Of a stretch of DNA of 64,000 nt, positions 18,164-30,341 are shown in pieces. Under the pieces are notes generated by a model. The model made no database searches, was not told the DNA's origin, and saw only the letters and a list, made by a program, of their open reading frames with translations. Where the stretch lies: the NCBI RefSeq assembly GCF_026162625.1, contig NZ_JAOTBD010000004.1:62001-126000 (forward strand), written 5' to 3'. How positions within the stretch are numbered: the first letter of the stretch is position 1; the number at the start of each line of letters is the position of its first letter. This DNA comes from Paracoccus beibuensis. Lineage in GTDB: Bacteria > Pseudomonadota > Alphaproteobacteria > Rhodobacterales > Rhodobacteraceae. A program made the position numbers and the translations under genes.

Positions 18164-18198
18164 CCCAGCCGGCAGTAACTATGCCCCGAACTACAAGG

Positions 18199-18510
18199 TC
18201 AATGCGTCCACGGCGCACGTCGATCCGTGGCAAAGTTTTCGCCGTAGCCTCGGGGACGGATGTTGGTGCCTCGGCGGTGCGGCTCTTGCACGACGAATTC
18301 GAGGCCATGCTCTCGGGCATAGTCTTCGGCCTGCTTGCGGGTGTCGAAGCGCAGACGTACCTGGCTCTGGGTGTCGCGGCTGCTTGTCCAGCCCATCAGC
18401 GGATCGATCTCGCGCGCGTCGGCGGGCGGGAATTCCAGGATCCAGCCCTTGGTCCGGGCGGTCCCCGACTGCATGGCGTTCCGGGCGGGCTGATAGATGC
18501 GCACGAGCAT
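18199..18510 (-). CDS. Complex I accessory subunit, NDUFS4-like (ETC complex I subunit)
   Basis: A 103-residue protein of the family called ETC complex I subunit, the bacterial version of mitochondrial NDUFS4 known in Paracoccus and its relatives. It binds the peripheral arm of NADH dehydrogenase I. Motifs are [40 protein letters not shown], and [20 protein letters not shown], followed by [14 protein letters not shown] and the RPRGYGENF end. Start at 18510 with an AAGGA site. It is the first core gene after the prophage. Confidence 0.9.
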   Translation of the reverse strand: MLVRIYQPARNAMQSGTARTKGWILEFPPADAREIDPLMGWTSSRDTQSQVRLRFDTRKQAEDYAREHGLEFVVQEPHRRGTNIRPRGYGENFATDRRAPWTH

Positions 18511-18630
18511 GAGGTTGTCCTTCGGCTTCGGTCATCGGTATATCGCGAAATAGCACGTCCGGATCAAGCCCCGGGAACATCGCAGGCCCGCAGACGTTCA
18601 GATCGCGGAATGCGACAAAAGGAGTTCCCG

Positions 18631-19155
18631 ATGTCTGATCGAATTCTTTCCGCCGGCCTTGCCGTCCTGATGCTTTCGGCCGGCGCCGTCGGCGCCCAGG
18701 AGGCCGCCACCGACAGCTTGACCGCACAGGTCACTGCAGCGGACGGCACCGACCACGGCACGGTCACCGTGCAGCCGACCGCCTCGGGCTATAGCACCGT
18801 TACGCTGGACCTGCAGGGCCTGCCGCCTGGCCAGGTCGCGGTTCACCTGCACGAAACAGGGGCCTGCGAAGGGCCCACGTTCGAAAGCGCGGGCGGGCAT
18901 CTTGCACTGGAAGGACAGGAACACGGCGTAATGGTCGAGAGCGGCCCCCATGTCGGCGACCTGCCGAACCTGCATGTCCCCGAGAGTGGCGAGGCCATGG
19001 TCGAACACTTCGCGCCCGAACTGACCGCCGAGGTCATGAACGATGACGACGGCACAGCCTTCGTCATCCACGGCGGCACCGACGACTATGAAAGCCAGCC
19101 CTCGGGTGACGCCGGTGACCGGATCGCCTGCGGCGTCCTGGCCGCGGCCCAATAA
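18631..19155 (+). CDS. sodC: Superoxide dismutase [Cu-Zn]
   Basis: A 174-residue exported enzyme with a Sec signal peptide (LSAGLAVLMLSAGAVGAQEA). The copper and zinc ligands are visible in VAVHLHETGAC, the GGHLALEGQEHG region and HVGDLPNLHV, with FVIHGGTDDYESQPSGDAG and DRIACGV at the end, including the disulfide Cys and active-site Arg. A Pro of the usual GGHxNP motif is missing (GGHLAL). It removes superoxide in the periplasm. The AAAGGAG site stands just upstream. Divergent from the NDUFS4-like gene. Confidence 0.92.
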   Translation: MSDRILSAGLAVLMLSAGAVGAQEAATDSLTAQVTAADGTDHGTVTVQPTASGYSTVTLDLQGLPPGQVAVHLHETGACEGPTFESAGGHLALEGQEHGVMVESGPHVGDLPNLHVPESGEAMVEHFAPELTAEVMNDDDGTAFVIHGGTDDYESQPSGDAGDRIACGVLAAAQ

Positions 19156-19162
19156 CATCGAC

Positions 19163-19183
19163 CCCCGCCCGATCAGGGCGGGG
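19163..19183 (+). terminator. GC-rich hairpin after sodC
   Basis: Stem CCCCGCCC with GGGCGGGG around the 5-base loop GATCA, 7 bases after the sodC stop. No T tract follows, so it may attenuate or just protect the 3' end. Confidence 0.5.
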
Positions 19184-19210
19184 CGCCTCGTCTTGGATCA
19201 GAGGGACATC

Positions 19211-19497
19211 ATGACGGCCCTGCCCCGCTACACGCCCCGCCCCACGCTTCTGGCACTGCCGGCAATCCTGCTGGCGGTGTCGGCCTGCGGCGGAAACCCC
19301 TACGACGTGGCCTCCCGCACATGCGACCCGGCGCAGCACCAGGCGCTGGTCGGCCGGAATGTCGGAGAGATCCTGCTTCCGCCATCGCTTCCCAAGCGAG
19401 AGGTCATGACGCCAGGCGTGATGACCCGTGACTTCAACCCGGCGCGGCTGACGATGTATGTCGATCCGAAGGGTTGGGTCACGGGGATTTCCTGCGG

Positions 19498-19501
<4 letters not shown>
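19211..19501 (+). CDS. Peptidase inhibitor I78 family lipoprotein
   Basis: A 96-residue predicted lipoprotein with the lipobox LAVSAC, then the I78 fold: [40 protein letters not shown] and [19 protein letters not shown]. The conserved cysteine pair, the PGxxxTxD motif and the RLxxxxDxxG strand are all present. Family members inhibit serine proteases. The stop overlaps the uvrB stop on the other strand by 2 bases (CTAG). Confidence 0.85.
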
Positions 19502-21684
<2,183 letters not shown>

Positions 21685-21739
21685 GAGGTTCCTGATCCGT
21701 TCGGAGTTGCCCCCAAGATGTGACCGGCACCGTCCGAGT

Positions 21740-22957
21740 TCAACCGCGTTTCAGTCTTGCCGGTTGAAGTTCCGCCCACCCCTGGCCGCCGTCCAGTTCG
21801 TCGGCAAGGATCTCGGCCGTCACGGGTCCAAGGGTGAAGCCCTGGTGTCCGTGCCCGAAATGCGCCCAAAGGTTCGGCTGGTCCGGCACCCGCCCCACCA
21901 GCGGCAGCATGTCGGGCATGCAGGGCCGGCGGCCGGTCCACGGCTCGGCCTCGACGGGGGCGCCGATGTCGAACAGCTCCCTTGCGGCCTTCTCGCCATG
22001 ACGCAGCTGCGGCGGCGACAGGCGCGGATGCGGCGTCAGTTCCGCCGCGGTGGCAATTCGCAGGCCGCGGCGCATGGGCGACAGCACGACAGAGTTCCCG
22101 AAATCGGCAATCGGGTGATGGGGCGGCATCTCCATGTGGTAATGTCGGTGATAGCCGCGCTTGTAGACCATCGGCACCGTCAGTCCAAAGCGCTGCGTCA
22201 CCATCGGCGACCACGGCCCAAGCGCGATGACGGCGTGCTCGGCCTCTGCCTCGTCGGCGATCCAGGCCGCGCCCTTGCGGTGCAGATCGCCCGCGTCGCC
22301 GTTCACGATCCGCCCTCCGCGCTTCTGGAACAACGCGGCATAGGCCGCAACCAGACCACCAGGATCGGCACAGTTCCAGCTGTCGGACCAATGAGTTGCT
22401 CCGCAAACCTCGACCTTGATCGAAGGTTCCAGAAGCCGCAGCTGCTGCCCGTCCATCACCCTGGCCTCAACACCGAACTCGGTCAGGAACCGCTTCGCCG
22501 TATCGTGCGCCTTGGCCAGTTTCGCGGGCGTTCGGTGCAGCTCGATATAGCCATTGCGGCGGATGATGTTGTCGGCCCCGGCTGCGGCGATCAGGGGGCC
22601 GTGACGGTCGGTGGACTGCCGGATCAGCTTGCCCCAGGTGACCGAAGCCCGCTTGTGCGCCGCAGGCAGAGAATTGCGGGCGTAGGTCAGCACCGCGCCC
22701 AACTGAGACAGCAAGCCCGAGGCCGTCCACTTGACGTCATATCCACGCCCCATGGCGATCTGCAAAAGCGCGCCCGGCGCCAGCGGCATCGCATATGGCT
22801 CGACCGCCTCGGTCTGGATCAGGCCCGCATTGCCATAGCTGGTTTCCCGGCCCGGAACGCCCCGCTCGACAACCGTGACCTCATGCCCCCGCGCCTGCAA
22901 CGCCAGCGCAGTGCTGACGCCAACCATACCCGCACCCAGAACCAGAACTTCCGCCAT
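21740..22957 (-). CDS. dadA: FAD-dependent D-amino acid dehydrogenase family oxidoreductase
   Basis: 405 residues. The FAD fold opens with [20 protein letters not shown], followed by the DadA-type [20 protein letters not shown] and [20 protein letters not shown]. The C-terminus has [20 protein letters not shown] and [20 protein letters not shown]. It would deaminate D-amino acids to keto acids, passing electrons to quinone. Members of this family also act on proline or hydroxyproline, so the substrate is not certain. The upstream gap has a perfect 17-base palindrome. Confidence 0.83.
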   Translation of the reverse strand: MAEVLVLGAGMVGVSTALALQARGHEVTVVERGVPGRETSYGNAGLIQTEAVEPYAMPLAPGALLQIAMGRGYDVKWTASGLLSQLGAVLTYARNSLPAAHKRASVTWGKLIRQSTDRHGPLIAAAGADNIIRRNGYIELHRTPAKLAKAHDTAKRFLTEFGVEARVMDGQQLRLLEPSIKVEVCGATHWSDSWNCADPGGLVAAYAALFQKRGGRIVNGDAGDLHRKGAAWIADEAEAEHAVIALGPWSPMVTQRFGLTVPMVYKRGYHRHYHMEMPPHHPIADFGNSVVLSPMRRGLRIATAAELTPHPRLSPPQLRHGEKAARELFDIGAPVEAEPWTGRRPCMPDMLPLVGRVPDQPNLWAHFGHGHQGFTLGPVTAEILADELDGGQGWAELQPARLKRG

Positions 22958-22993
22958 GCCTGCCCCCTTGCTGATAGGTCAGGGATGCAGACA

Positions 22994-23010
22994 TTGCCCG
23001 TGCCGGGCAA
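22994..23010. promoter_or_regulatory. 17-base palindrome upstream of dadA
   Basis: TTGCCCG, the 3-base centre TGC, then CGGGCAA, located 37 bases before the dadA start and 46 bases after the sufS stop. It could be an operator for dadA or the terminator of the suf operon. There is no T tract in the needed direction, which makes the operator reading slightly better. Confidence 0.4.
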
Positions 23011-23055
23011 CAAATTTCAGGCATTCTTCGGTGATCGACGTAATATTTGCACGAT

Positions 23056-24267
23056 TCAGGCGAAAAGCTCGCGACAGAAGGTCAAACCTTCGATAAGCGC
23101 ATCCACTTCTTCGAGGGTGTTGTACATGGCGAAGCTGGCACGGGCGCTGGCGCTGATTCCGAAATGCTCCATCAGCGGCATCGCGCAATGCGTTCCCGCG
23201 CGCACCGCAATGCCCTTCTTATCCAGGATGGTCGAGATGTCATGCGCATGCGCCCCCTCCATCGTCATCGAGAAGATCGCCCCCTTCCCGGGCGCATCCC
23301 CCTGAACCTGCAGCCAGTTCAGGCTGCGCAGCCGGTCCCGGGCGCGGTCGCGCAAGCCGCGTTCATGCGCCGCGATGTTCTCCATCCCCAGGTCCATCAG
23401 GTATTCCAGCGCCGCTCCCAGACCTATCTGGTTGACGATGCCGGGGGTGCCTGCCTCGAACTTCAGGGGCGGGTCGGCATAGCTGACCACGTCACGGCTT
23501 ACGGTGCGGATCATGTCGCCGCCGCCGATGAAGGGTCGCATCTCGGCCTGCCGGTCGGCGCGGATCCAAATCGCTCCTGAACCCGACGGCCCATAGAGCT
23601 TGTGACCTGTGATGCAGTAGAAGTCCGCCCCCAGCGTCGTCAGGTCCACCGGCATGTGCACGGCGGCCTGGCTGCCGTCCACGACCATCGGCAGGTCTGT
23701 CCCGGCCCGGATTCCGGCGATGTCCACCACGGTCCCCGTGACGTTCGACATGTGCGTCATTGCGATCATGCGCGTCTTCGGGCCGATGGCCGCCAGGACT
23801 TTCTGGGGCGGAAGGCTGCCGTCGGGTTCCGGTTCGACCCATTTCAGCACGACGCCCTGGCGTTCGCGCAGGAAATGCCAGGGGACGATGTTTGCATGAT
23901 GCTCCAGCAGGGACAACACGATCTCGTCCCCTGGCTGCAGGCGCGGGGCGGCCCAGCCATAGCTGACCATGTTCAGCGCCTCGGTCGAGCCAGAGGTGAA
24001 GATCACCTCGTCCTCGTGCGGGGCGTTCAGGAAGCGCGCAATGGTGCCACGTACGCGTTCATAGTTCTCGGTCGCGAGGTTCGACAGAAAGTGCAGCCCG
24101 CGATGAACGTTGGCGTATTCGCCCTCGTAAGCGCGGGTGATCGCCTCGATCACCTGGCGCGGCTTTTGCGCGCTGGCGCCGCTGTCCAGATAGACCAGCG
24201 AGCGCCCGTTCACCTGCCGCGACAGGATTGGGAAATCGGCGCGGACAGCGTTGACGTCAAAGTTCAT
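23056..24267 (-). CDS. sufS: Cysteine desulfurase SufS
   Basis: 403 residues, PLP enzyme giving sulfur from cysteine to the SUF Fe-S assembly. It opens MNFDVNAVRADFPILSRQVN, has LDSGASAQKPRQVIEAI, the PLP Lys in DFYCITGHKLYGPSGSGAIW, and the type II active Cys in GIAVRAGTHCAMPLMEHFG. The start at 24267 is chosen since its ATG overlaps the upstream stop (ATGA) and matches the family opening. It is the last gene of the suf block. No sufE, sufT or iscA gene lies beside it in the window. Confidence 0.93.
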   Translation of the reverse strand: MNFDVNAVRADFPILSRQVNGRSLVYLDSGASAQKPRQVIEAITRAYEGEYANVHRGLHFLSNLATENYERVRGTIARFLNAPHEDEVIFTSGSTEALNMVSYGWAAPRLQPGDEIVLSLLEHHANIVPWHFLRERQGVVLKWVEPEPDGSLPPQKVLAAIGPKTRMIAMTHMSNVTGTVVDIAGIRAGTDLPMVVDGSQAAVHMPVDLTTLGADFYCITGHKLYGPSGSGAIWIRADRQAEMRPFIGGGDMIRTVSRDVVSYADPPLKFEAGTPGIVNQIGLGAALEYLMDLGMENIAAHERGLRDRARDRLRSLNWLQVQGDAPGKGAIFSMTMEGAHAHDISTILDKKGIAVRAGTHCAMPLMEHFGISASARASFAMYNTLEEVDALIEGLTFCRELFA

Positions 24268-24857
24268 TGCGGCATCTCCGGCATGAGGCCGAAGGCGGCC
24301 AGGATGAAGGACAGCACGAAGCCCATGGCCAGCAGCGTGGCCAGCATCACCAGAAGCACCTTGGGCCCGCTGGAAAACCCGTGCAGCGCCTTGGTGAACT
24401 GGACGGTCAGCCACAGGAACAGCGCGACGGCCATGATGCCCAGGATGCCCGCCAGCGCCGGCAGGGCCAGCGACAGGACGATCTGCGCCACCTGGACGAT
24501 CAGCAGCATGATCTCGATCCAGACGGTCAGCAGCAGGGCGTCCTCGAACCGGCCGTGGCCGCCGAACATGCGGCCCACACCGGACATGAGGCCGGCCCCC
24601 AGCACGATCGCGACCATCTGCATGCCGGCCAGAACCAAGGGTTGTCGGCTCAATCCCAGGACCGCGGTGCCCTCGCCCTCGGGGACGGGGAAGGCCAGCG
24701 TCGACAGATAGGCCAGAACACCCGACACCGACACCGCCAGCACCAGCGCCATCCAGCGCGCCTGGAGGGGCCAGTTCTGCGCGATCAGCCAGCGGGCCGC
24801 GTTCTCGGGCTCGGATAGGGTTCGACGGGCCAGAAGCTTGAAATCGTCAAAGGTCAT
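24264..24857 (-). CDS. YIP1-family membrane protein
   Basis: 197 residues with about five TM helices. The N-terminal amphipathic start (MTFDDFKLLARRTLSEPENA) and GMQMVAIVLGAGLMSGVGRM plus FGGHGRFEDALLLTVWIEIM match bacterial proteins with a Yip1-like domain. Function unknown in bacteria. It overlaps both neighbours by 4 bases and is therefore co-translated with the suf genes. Confidence 0.7.
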   Translation of the reverse strand: MTFDDFKLLARRTLSEPENAARWLIAQNWPLQARWMALVLAVSVSGVLAYLSTLAFPVPEGEGTAVLGLSRQPLVLAGMQMVAIVLGAGLMSGVGRMFGGHGRFEDALLLTVWIEIMLLIVQVAQIVLSLALPALAGILGIMAVALFLWLTVQFTKALHGFSSGPKVLLVMLATLLAMGFVLSFILAAFGLMPEMPQ

Positions 24858-25327
24858 GAGCGTCTCGCCAAGGCCGCGATACCGGCGCACCAGATAAAGA
24901 GGAAACCTGCCCCGGCAATGGAGCGGGTCAGGGTCAGTTCCGGCCCGGGGCCGATCATGCCGGCGACAAGCCCCGCGAGCAGGGTCGCCGGCGACGCTGC
25001 CAGCAGCGCCCAGAACAGCGCCAGACGCGAATCCCGCGGACCGACCCGCCATGACGTCACCCGCGTCAGGACCGACACCAGCGCCGCGACGCCGTAGGCC
25101 AGAAGCGGCATCATGAAGATGGTGCCCAGCACGGCGCCGCCGATCCGCGCGTCGAGCGGGATCGACGGGTCCAACTGCGCCGCACGCGCGTGCCCCGGCG
25201 CCTGAGCGACCAGCGTGATCAGCATGGCCAGCATCAGGACGATCAGCAAGACGCGGTCCGGCATGCCCGACAAACCCCGCACCACCTGGCGCGGGGTCCA
25301 CCAGCTGCGCAGCACACGCTGCGCCAT
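24854..25327 (-). CDS. YIP1-like membrane protein
   Basis: 157 residues with about four TM helices, starting MAQRVLRSWWTPRQVVRGLS. The layout (WTPRQVVRGL at the start, then a hydrophobic helix, and LDPSIPLDARIGGAVLGT) mirrors the following YIP1-family gene, so the two may act as a pair. The start at 25327 lies 15 bases after the sufD stop. A GTG at 25369 would overlap sufD and has no better ribosome site. Bacterial function unknown. Confidence 0.65.
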   Translation of the reverse strand: MAQRVLRSWWTPRQVVRGLSGMPDRVLLIVLMLAMLITLVAQAPGHARAAQLDPSIPLDARIGGAVLGTIFMMPLLAYGVAALVSVLTRVTSWRVGPRDSRLALFWALLAASPATLLAGLVAGMIGPGPELTLTRSIAGAGFLFIWCAGIAALARRS

Positions 25328-25341
25328 GCCGCCGCGGCGCG

Positions 25342-26672
25342 TCAGATCTGCGGACGGGTCGTCAGCCACGCGTCCAGCCGTTCGTTGATCTCGTCGCGCA
25401 GGCTTTCGTCCTCGACCTCTTCCAGGGCGTCGGCCAAAAAGGACAGCACCAGGAAGACGATCGCCCGTTCACGCGGCACGCCGCGCGAACGCAGGTAGAA
25501 CAGCGCATCCTCGTCGATGGCGCCGGTGGTCGAACCGTGAGAGCACTTGACGTCGTCGGCATAGATCTCCAGCTCGGGCTTGGCGAGGAACTGGCTCGCC
25601 TCGTCCAGCAGCAGCGCCTGGCTGATTTGGTAGCCGTCGGTCTTCTGCGCGCCGGGCTTGACGAGGATCTTGCCCTGGAACACGCCCGTCGCGCCGTTCT
25701 TCAGCACCTTCTTGAACACCTGCCGGCTCTCGCCGCGCTCGGCCCCGTGGGTGATGAAGACCGTGTCGTCGTGGTGGAACGGGCCAACATCGCCATCGCC
25801 CAGAACGGCTGCCGCGACATGGGCCACGGCATCGTCGCCATCCATGTCGATGACTGCCTCGTTGCGCATGTGGTGGCCATTGACCGACAGCGTGAAGCTT
25901 TTCAGCGTCGCGCCTTCGGCCACGCGGGCGAAGACATGCGAAAGGCCGACGCGCGGGTCCACCGCCCGCTTGGCGGCAACGTGGTGCAGCTTGGCGCCCG
26001 GCGCCAGGTCGACCTCGATCACGCCGTTGGAGCGCGCCCCGACCATGCCGCTTTCCAGAAGCGTCAGTTCGGCGCCCGTCTCGACGCGGATCACGTGGTG
26101 CCACATCGCGTCGGCATCGGCCGCGCGGCGGCGGTGCAGCACGTGGACCGGCTTCGACGGCTTGCCGGTGACGCGGATCAGCAGCCCATCCTGCGCCGCA
26201 GCGGTGTTCAACGCGGCAAAGGGCCGTTTGACCGGGCTCTGACCAGCGGTTTCCAGCGTGCCGAACAGATCCGCGGCCCAGTGACCGGCGCCAGCACCGG
26301 CCAAGGTCGCGATCTCGACCCCTTCCAGCGAAAGGTCGTCGGATGCCTCCGCATCGAAGACCCCATCGACGAAGACCAGCGTCAGCTTGTCGCGGCCCGT
26401 GAACAGCGGCGATTCAAGCGCAGCCTCGACGGTCAGCGGCTTCGGCTCGGGCGTATTGAAGGGACGCGGGTCGGTATAACGCCAGTATTCGTCGCGCGGG
26501 CCCGGGAGGCCCATGTCGCGCAGACGCGTCAGCGCCGCACCGCGCGCGGAGGCGAACGCGCCCCGCGGAAGGTCAAGCGCAGCCAGACGGGCCTCCAGCG
26601 CATCGGCGGCCTTTGGCGCCCCCGATACCTGAGGCGTCTGCTGCACCTTGGTCTTGACGGCGGTGTCTGACA

Positions 26673-26673
<1 letters not shown>
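25342..26673 (-). CDS. sufD: Fe-S cluster assembly protein SufD
   Basis: 443 residues, scaffold partner in the SufBC2D complex. The C-terminal beta-helix core is recognisable in FQGKILVKPGAQKTDGYQIS, then QALLLDEASQFLAKPELEIY and DDVKCSHGSTTGAIDEDALF, with YLRSRGVPRERA near the end. The N-terminal region is more variable, as usual. Its start shares one base with the sufC stop. Confidence 0.93.
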
Positions 26674-27428
<755 letters not shown>

Positions 27429-27438
27429 TCTTCTTACC

Positions 27439-27753
27439 TCAGTCGATGGTGACGGCGGTGCCGGAGACCGACACCATCAGCATGGATTCCGCGACGACCT
27501 CGTAGTCGAGATCGACGCCGACGACGGCGTTGGCGCCATGACCGCCCGCACGCTCCTCGAGTTCGCGAAAGGCGATCGCCCGCGCATCGGCCAGCTTGGC
27601 CTCATAGGCGCCGGAACGGCCACCGACGATGTCGGTGATCTGCGCGAAAAAGTCCCGCACAACGTTGGCGCCCATGATCGCCTCGCCCACGACGACGCCG
27701 TGATAGGCGGTGATACGGCGACCCTCGATGGTGTTCGTGGTGGTGACGATCAT
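27439..27753 (-). CDS. YbjQ-family (DUF74) heavy-metal-binding domain protein
   Basis: 104 residues, starting [20 protein letters not shown], with [20 protein letters not shown] and [20 protein letters not shown]. This is the YbjQ fold, which forms a pentamer or decamer and has been labelled heavy-metal binding. It sits inside the suf operon between sufB and sufC, overlapping the sufB stop by 4 bases, so a role in Fe-S assembly or metal handling is likely but not shown. Confidence 0.88.
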   Translation of the reverse strand: MIVTTTNTIEGRRITAYHGVVVGEAIMGANVVRDFFAQITDIVGGRSGAYEAKLADARAIAFRELEERAGGHGANAVVGVDLDYEVVAESMLMVSVSGTAVTID

Positions 27754-29270
27754 CCGACCGACCCTTCCAACGAGATCGCGACCAGCGACTGCGCTTCCAT
27801 CGCGAATTCCATCGGCAGCGCCTGCAGCACCTCGCGGCAGAAGCCGTTCACGACCAGGGCAACGGCCTCTTCCTCGTCCATGCCGCGGCTGCGGCAATAG
27901 AACAGCTGGTCGTCGTCGACCTTGCTGGTCGTGGCCTCGTGTTCGACCCGGCTCGAGGTGTTCTTGACCTCGATATAGGGCACCGTATGGGCCCCGCACT
28001 TGTCGCCGATCAGCAGGCTGTCGCACTGCGTGTAGTTGCGACTGTTGGTCGCCCGCGGGTGCATCGTGACCAAACCACGATAGGTGTTCTGCGCCTGACC
28101 GGCCGAAATCCCTTTGGAAACAATGCGAGAGCGGGTGTTCTTGCCAAGATGGATCATCTTGGTGCCCGTGTCGGCCTGCTGCCAATTGTTGGCGATGGCG
28201 ATCGAGTAGAACTCGCCCTGGCTCTCGTCGCCGCGCAGGATGCAGGACGGGTATTTCCAAGTGATCGCCGATCCGGTCTCGACCTGCGTCCACATGACCT
28301 TCGCCCGCGCCTCACGGCAATCCGCGCGCTTGGTGACGAAGTTGTAGATGCCACCCTTGCCTTCCTCGTCGCCGGGGAACCAGTTCTGGACGGTCGAGTA
28401 CTTCACCTCGGCATCTTCCAGCACGACGATCTCGACTACCGCCGCATGCAGCTGGTTCGTGTCGCGCTTGGGCGCCGTGCAGCCTTCGAGGTAGCTGACA
28501 TAGCTGCCCTTGTCGGCAATGATCAGCGTGCGTTCGAACTGGCCGGTGTTTTCCGCGTTGATGCGGAAATAGGTCGACAGCTCCATCGGACAGCGGACGC
28601 CCTTGGGGATATAGACGAAGGACCCATCCGAGAAGACCGCGCTGTTCAGCGTCGCGAAATAGTTGTCGGACTGGGGGACCACGCTGCCCAGGTACTTCTT
28701 CACCAGCTCGGGATGCTCGCGGATCGCCTCGCTGATGGAACAGAAGATTACCCCGGCCTTCGCCAGTTCTTCCTTGAAGGTCGTGCCGACGCTGACGCTG
28801 TCGAAGACAGCATCCACGGCCACGCGACGGCCCTCCGCAGGTGCGGCATCGGCGCCCTCGACACCTGCCAGGATCATCTGCTCGCGCAGCGGGATACCCA
28901 GCTTGTCATAGGTCGCCAGCAGCTTGGGATCGACGTCGTCCAGCGATTTCGGCTTTTCCTCCATGCTCTTCGGACGGGCATAGTAGTACTGGTCCTGATA
29001 ATCGATCTCAGGGTAGTTCAGCATCGCCCATTTCGGCTCGGACATGGTGACCCAGCGGCGATAGGCGTCCAGCCGCCATTCCGTCATCCACTCGGGCTCG
29101 TTGTTCTTCGTCGAGATCAGCCGGACAATATCCTCGTTCACCCCTTTCGGGGCGTATTCCATCTCGATCTCGGTGTCCCAGCCATATTTATAGCTGCCCA
29201 TGTTCTGCACGGTCTCGACCGTTTCGCGGTCGACCCCCTCGCGCACGTCAAGATCGGTGGTTGCCGTCAT
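27750..29270 (-). CDS. sufB: Fe-S cluster assembly protein SufB
   Basis: 506 residues, the main scaffold on which SUF builds Fe-S clusters. Clear motifs are [60 protein letters not shown] and [20 protein letters not shown], with the cluster-related Cys in GCTAP and the beta-helix end [20 protein letters not shown]. Follows the NifS-like desulfurase closely (3-base gap). Confidence 0.96.
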   Translation of the reverse strand: MTATTDLDVREGVDRETVETVQNMGSYKYGWDTEIEMEYAPKGVNEDIVRLISTKNNEPEWMTEWRLDAYRRWVTMSEPKWAMLNYPEIDYQDQYYYARPKSMEEKPKSLDDVDPKLLATYDKLGIPLREQMILAGVEGADAAPAEGRRVAVDAVFDSVSVGTTFKEELAKAGVIFCSISEAIREHPELVKKYLGSVVPQSDNYFATLNSAVFSDGSFVYIPKGVRCPMELSTYFRINAENTGQFERTLIIADKGSYVSYLEGCTAPKRDTNQLHAAVVEIVVLEDAEVKYSTVQNWFPGDEEGKGGIYNFVTKRADCREARAKVMWTQVETGSAITWKYPSCILRGDESQGEFYSIAIANNWQQADTGTKMIHLGKNTRSRIVSKGISAGQAQNTYRGLVTMHPRATNSRNYTQCDSLLIGDKCGAHTVPYIEVKNTSSRVEHEATTSKVDDDQLFYCRSRGMDEEEAVALVVNGFCREVLQALPMEFAMEAQSLVAISLEGSVG

Positions 29271-29273
29271 CCT

Positions 29274-30341
29274 CTATCCTTCCTCGGTGGCGCGCATCGG
29301 CACGCCATTCCTGTCGCGCCAGCGTGAATACGCCTTTTCCCACGCATCCGCAAATCGGTTGATCTGATCGTCGTCCAAAGCCGGACTTATCGAGATCCTG
29401 ACAGCCGATTGCGAAAGCTGATCGTCGAAACCCATCGCCTGCAGCGTTCCGCTGGCCCTGACCTTGCCCGATGAACAGGCCGACCCGGCCGAGATAGCAA
29501 AGCCTGCCAGATCCATCTGCATGACCTGGGTTTCACCCTTCCACCCCGATGTAAGAAGACAGGTGGTGTTCGGCAAGCGCCGCGCCCATTTTCCGGCGAT
29601 GACGGCTTGCGGCGCAACATCCAGCAGCCGCGCTTCCAGCGCATCGCGCCGCGCCTCGACCTCGGCCCACATACCCGAGTCCAGGTCGCGCTGCGCTGCG
29701 GTGGCGGCCGCTGCAATGCCCAGGATGCCGATCAGATTCTCGGTCCCGCCTCGACGCCCCTGTTCCTGCCCGCCGCCCCGGATCAGCGCTGGCAGTTCGG
29801 TTCCCTTCTTCAGGATCAGCGCGCCGATCCCCTTCGGTCCGCCCAGCTTATGCGCGCTGACGAAGCCCGCAGTGATGCCAAGCCAGTTGAACGCGAAGGG
29901 CACCTTGCCGAAGGCCTGTGTCAGGTCGCTCGAATGCAGTCCCTGCGGCAGGTCCTGCATGACGCCCGTCTCGTTGTTGGCCAGCTGCAGGCTGGCCGTC
30001 GTCGGATCGTCCACCGTCACGACCCCGTCCCGGTCCACCGGCAGCGTCGCGTCGCACCACGCCTTGACGGCGCTGTGCTCCACCGGCGCACAGCGGAAGC
30101 CGCCTTGCCCCAGCACCATCGCCGCCGCCTCGGTCGCGCCCGAGGTGAAGACCACGTCCGCCCCCTCCGCCCCCAACGCGGCGGCGACCTGTTCACGCGC
30201 GCGCTCCAACGCCATCTTGGCCGCACGCCCCTCCGAATGGACCGAGGAGGGGTTTCCGGCAATCTCCATCGCCTCTGACATCGCGGCCTTGACCTCGGGG
30301 CGCAGGGGCGTGGTCGCGTTCCAGTCGAGATAGGTTCTCAT
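29274..30341 (-). CDS. Cysteine desulfurase, NifS/IscS-like
   Basis: 355 residues of the class V aminotransferase fold. The PLP Lys is in FVSAHKLGGPKGIGALILKK, and the active Cys loop SAGSACSSGKVRASGTLQAM is of the long type I (NifS/IscS). It opens MRTYLDWNATTPLRPEVKAA. So the operon has two desulfurases of different types. In Rhodobacteraceae this gene usually starts the suf operon after iscR, but here coaBC precedes it with a 4-base overlap and no iscR is seen. Confidence 0.88.
   Translation of the reverse strand: MRTYLDWNATTPLRPEVKAAMSEAMEIAGNPSSVHSEGRAAKMALERAREQVAAALGAEGADVVFTSGATEAAAMVLGQGGFRCAPVEHSAVKAWCDATLPVDRDGVVTVDDPTTASLQLANNETGVMQDLPQGLHSSDLTQAFGKVPFAFNWLGITAGFVSAHKLGGPKGIGALILKKGTELPALIRGGGQEQGRRGGTENLIGILGIAAAATAAQRDLDSGMWAEVEARRDALEARLLDVAPQAVIAGKWARRLPNTTCLLTSGWKGETQVMQMDLAGFAISAGSACSSGKVRASGTLQAMGFDDQLSQSAVRISISPALDDDQINRFADAWEKAYSRWRDRNGVPMRATEEG

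Larger units (their letters stand above)
14574..18190. mobile_element. Reduced prophage remnant next to the CAT tRNA
   Basis: A block of non-core genes between the tRNA and the NDUFS4-like gene. On the minus strand there is an integrase C-terminal remnant next to the tRNA, then seven or eight tiny overlapping early-type genes up to 16,822. On the plus strand follow the tail of a large virion-type protein (16,848-17,237) and the first part of a tail-fibre gene (17,305-17,690) cut by an IS5-family relic. No repressor, replication, terminase, portal or capsid gene remains. I looked for a second copy of the tRNA 3' end near 18.2 kb and did not find one, so the right attachment site is lost or diverged. 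The right boundary is approximate. Confidence 0.75.

Noticed and set aside
18164-18198. Right attachment site of the prophage as a copy of the tRNA 3' end
   Set aside because: No stretch matching the tRNA 3' end was found near here.
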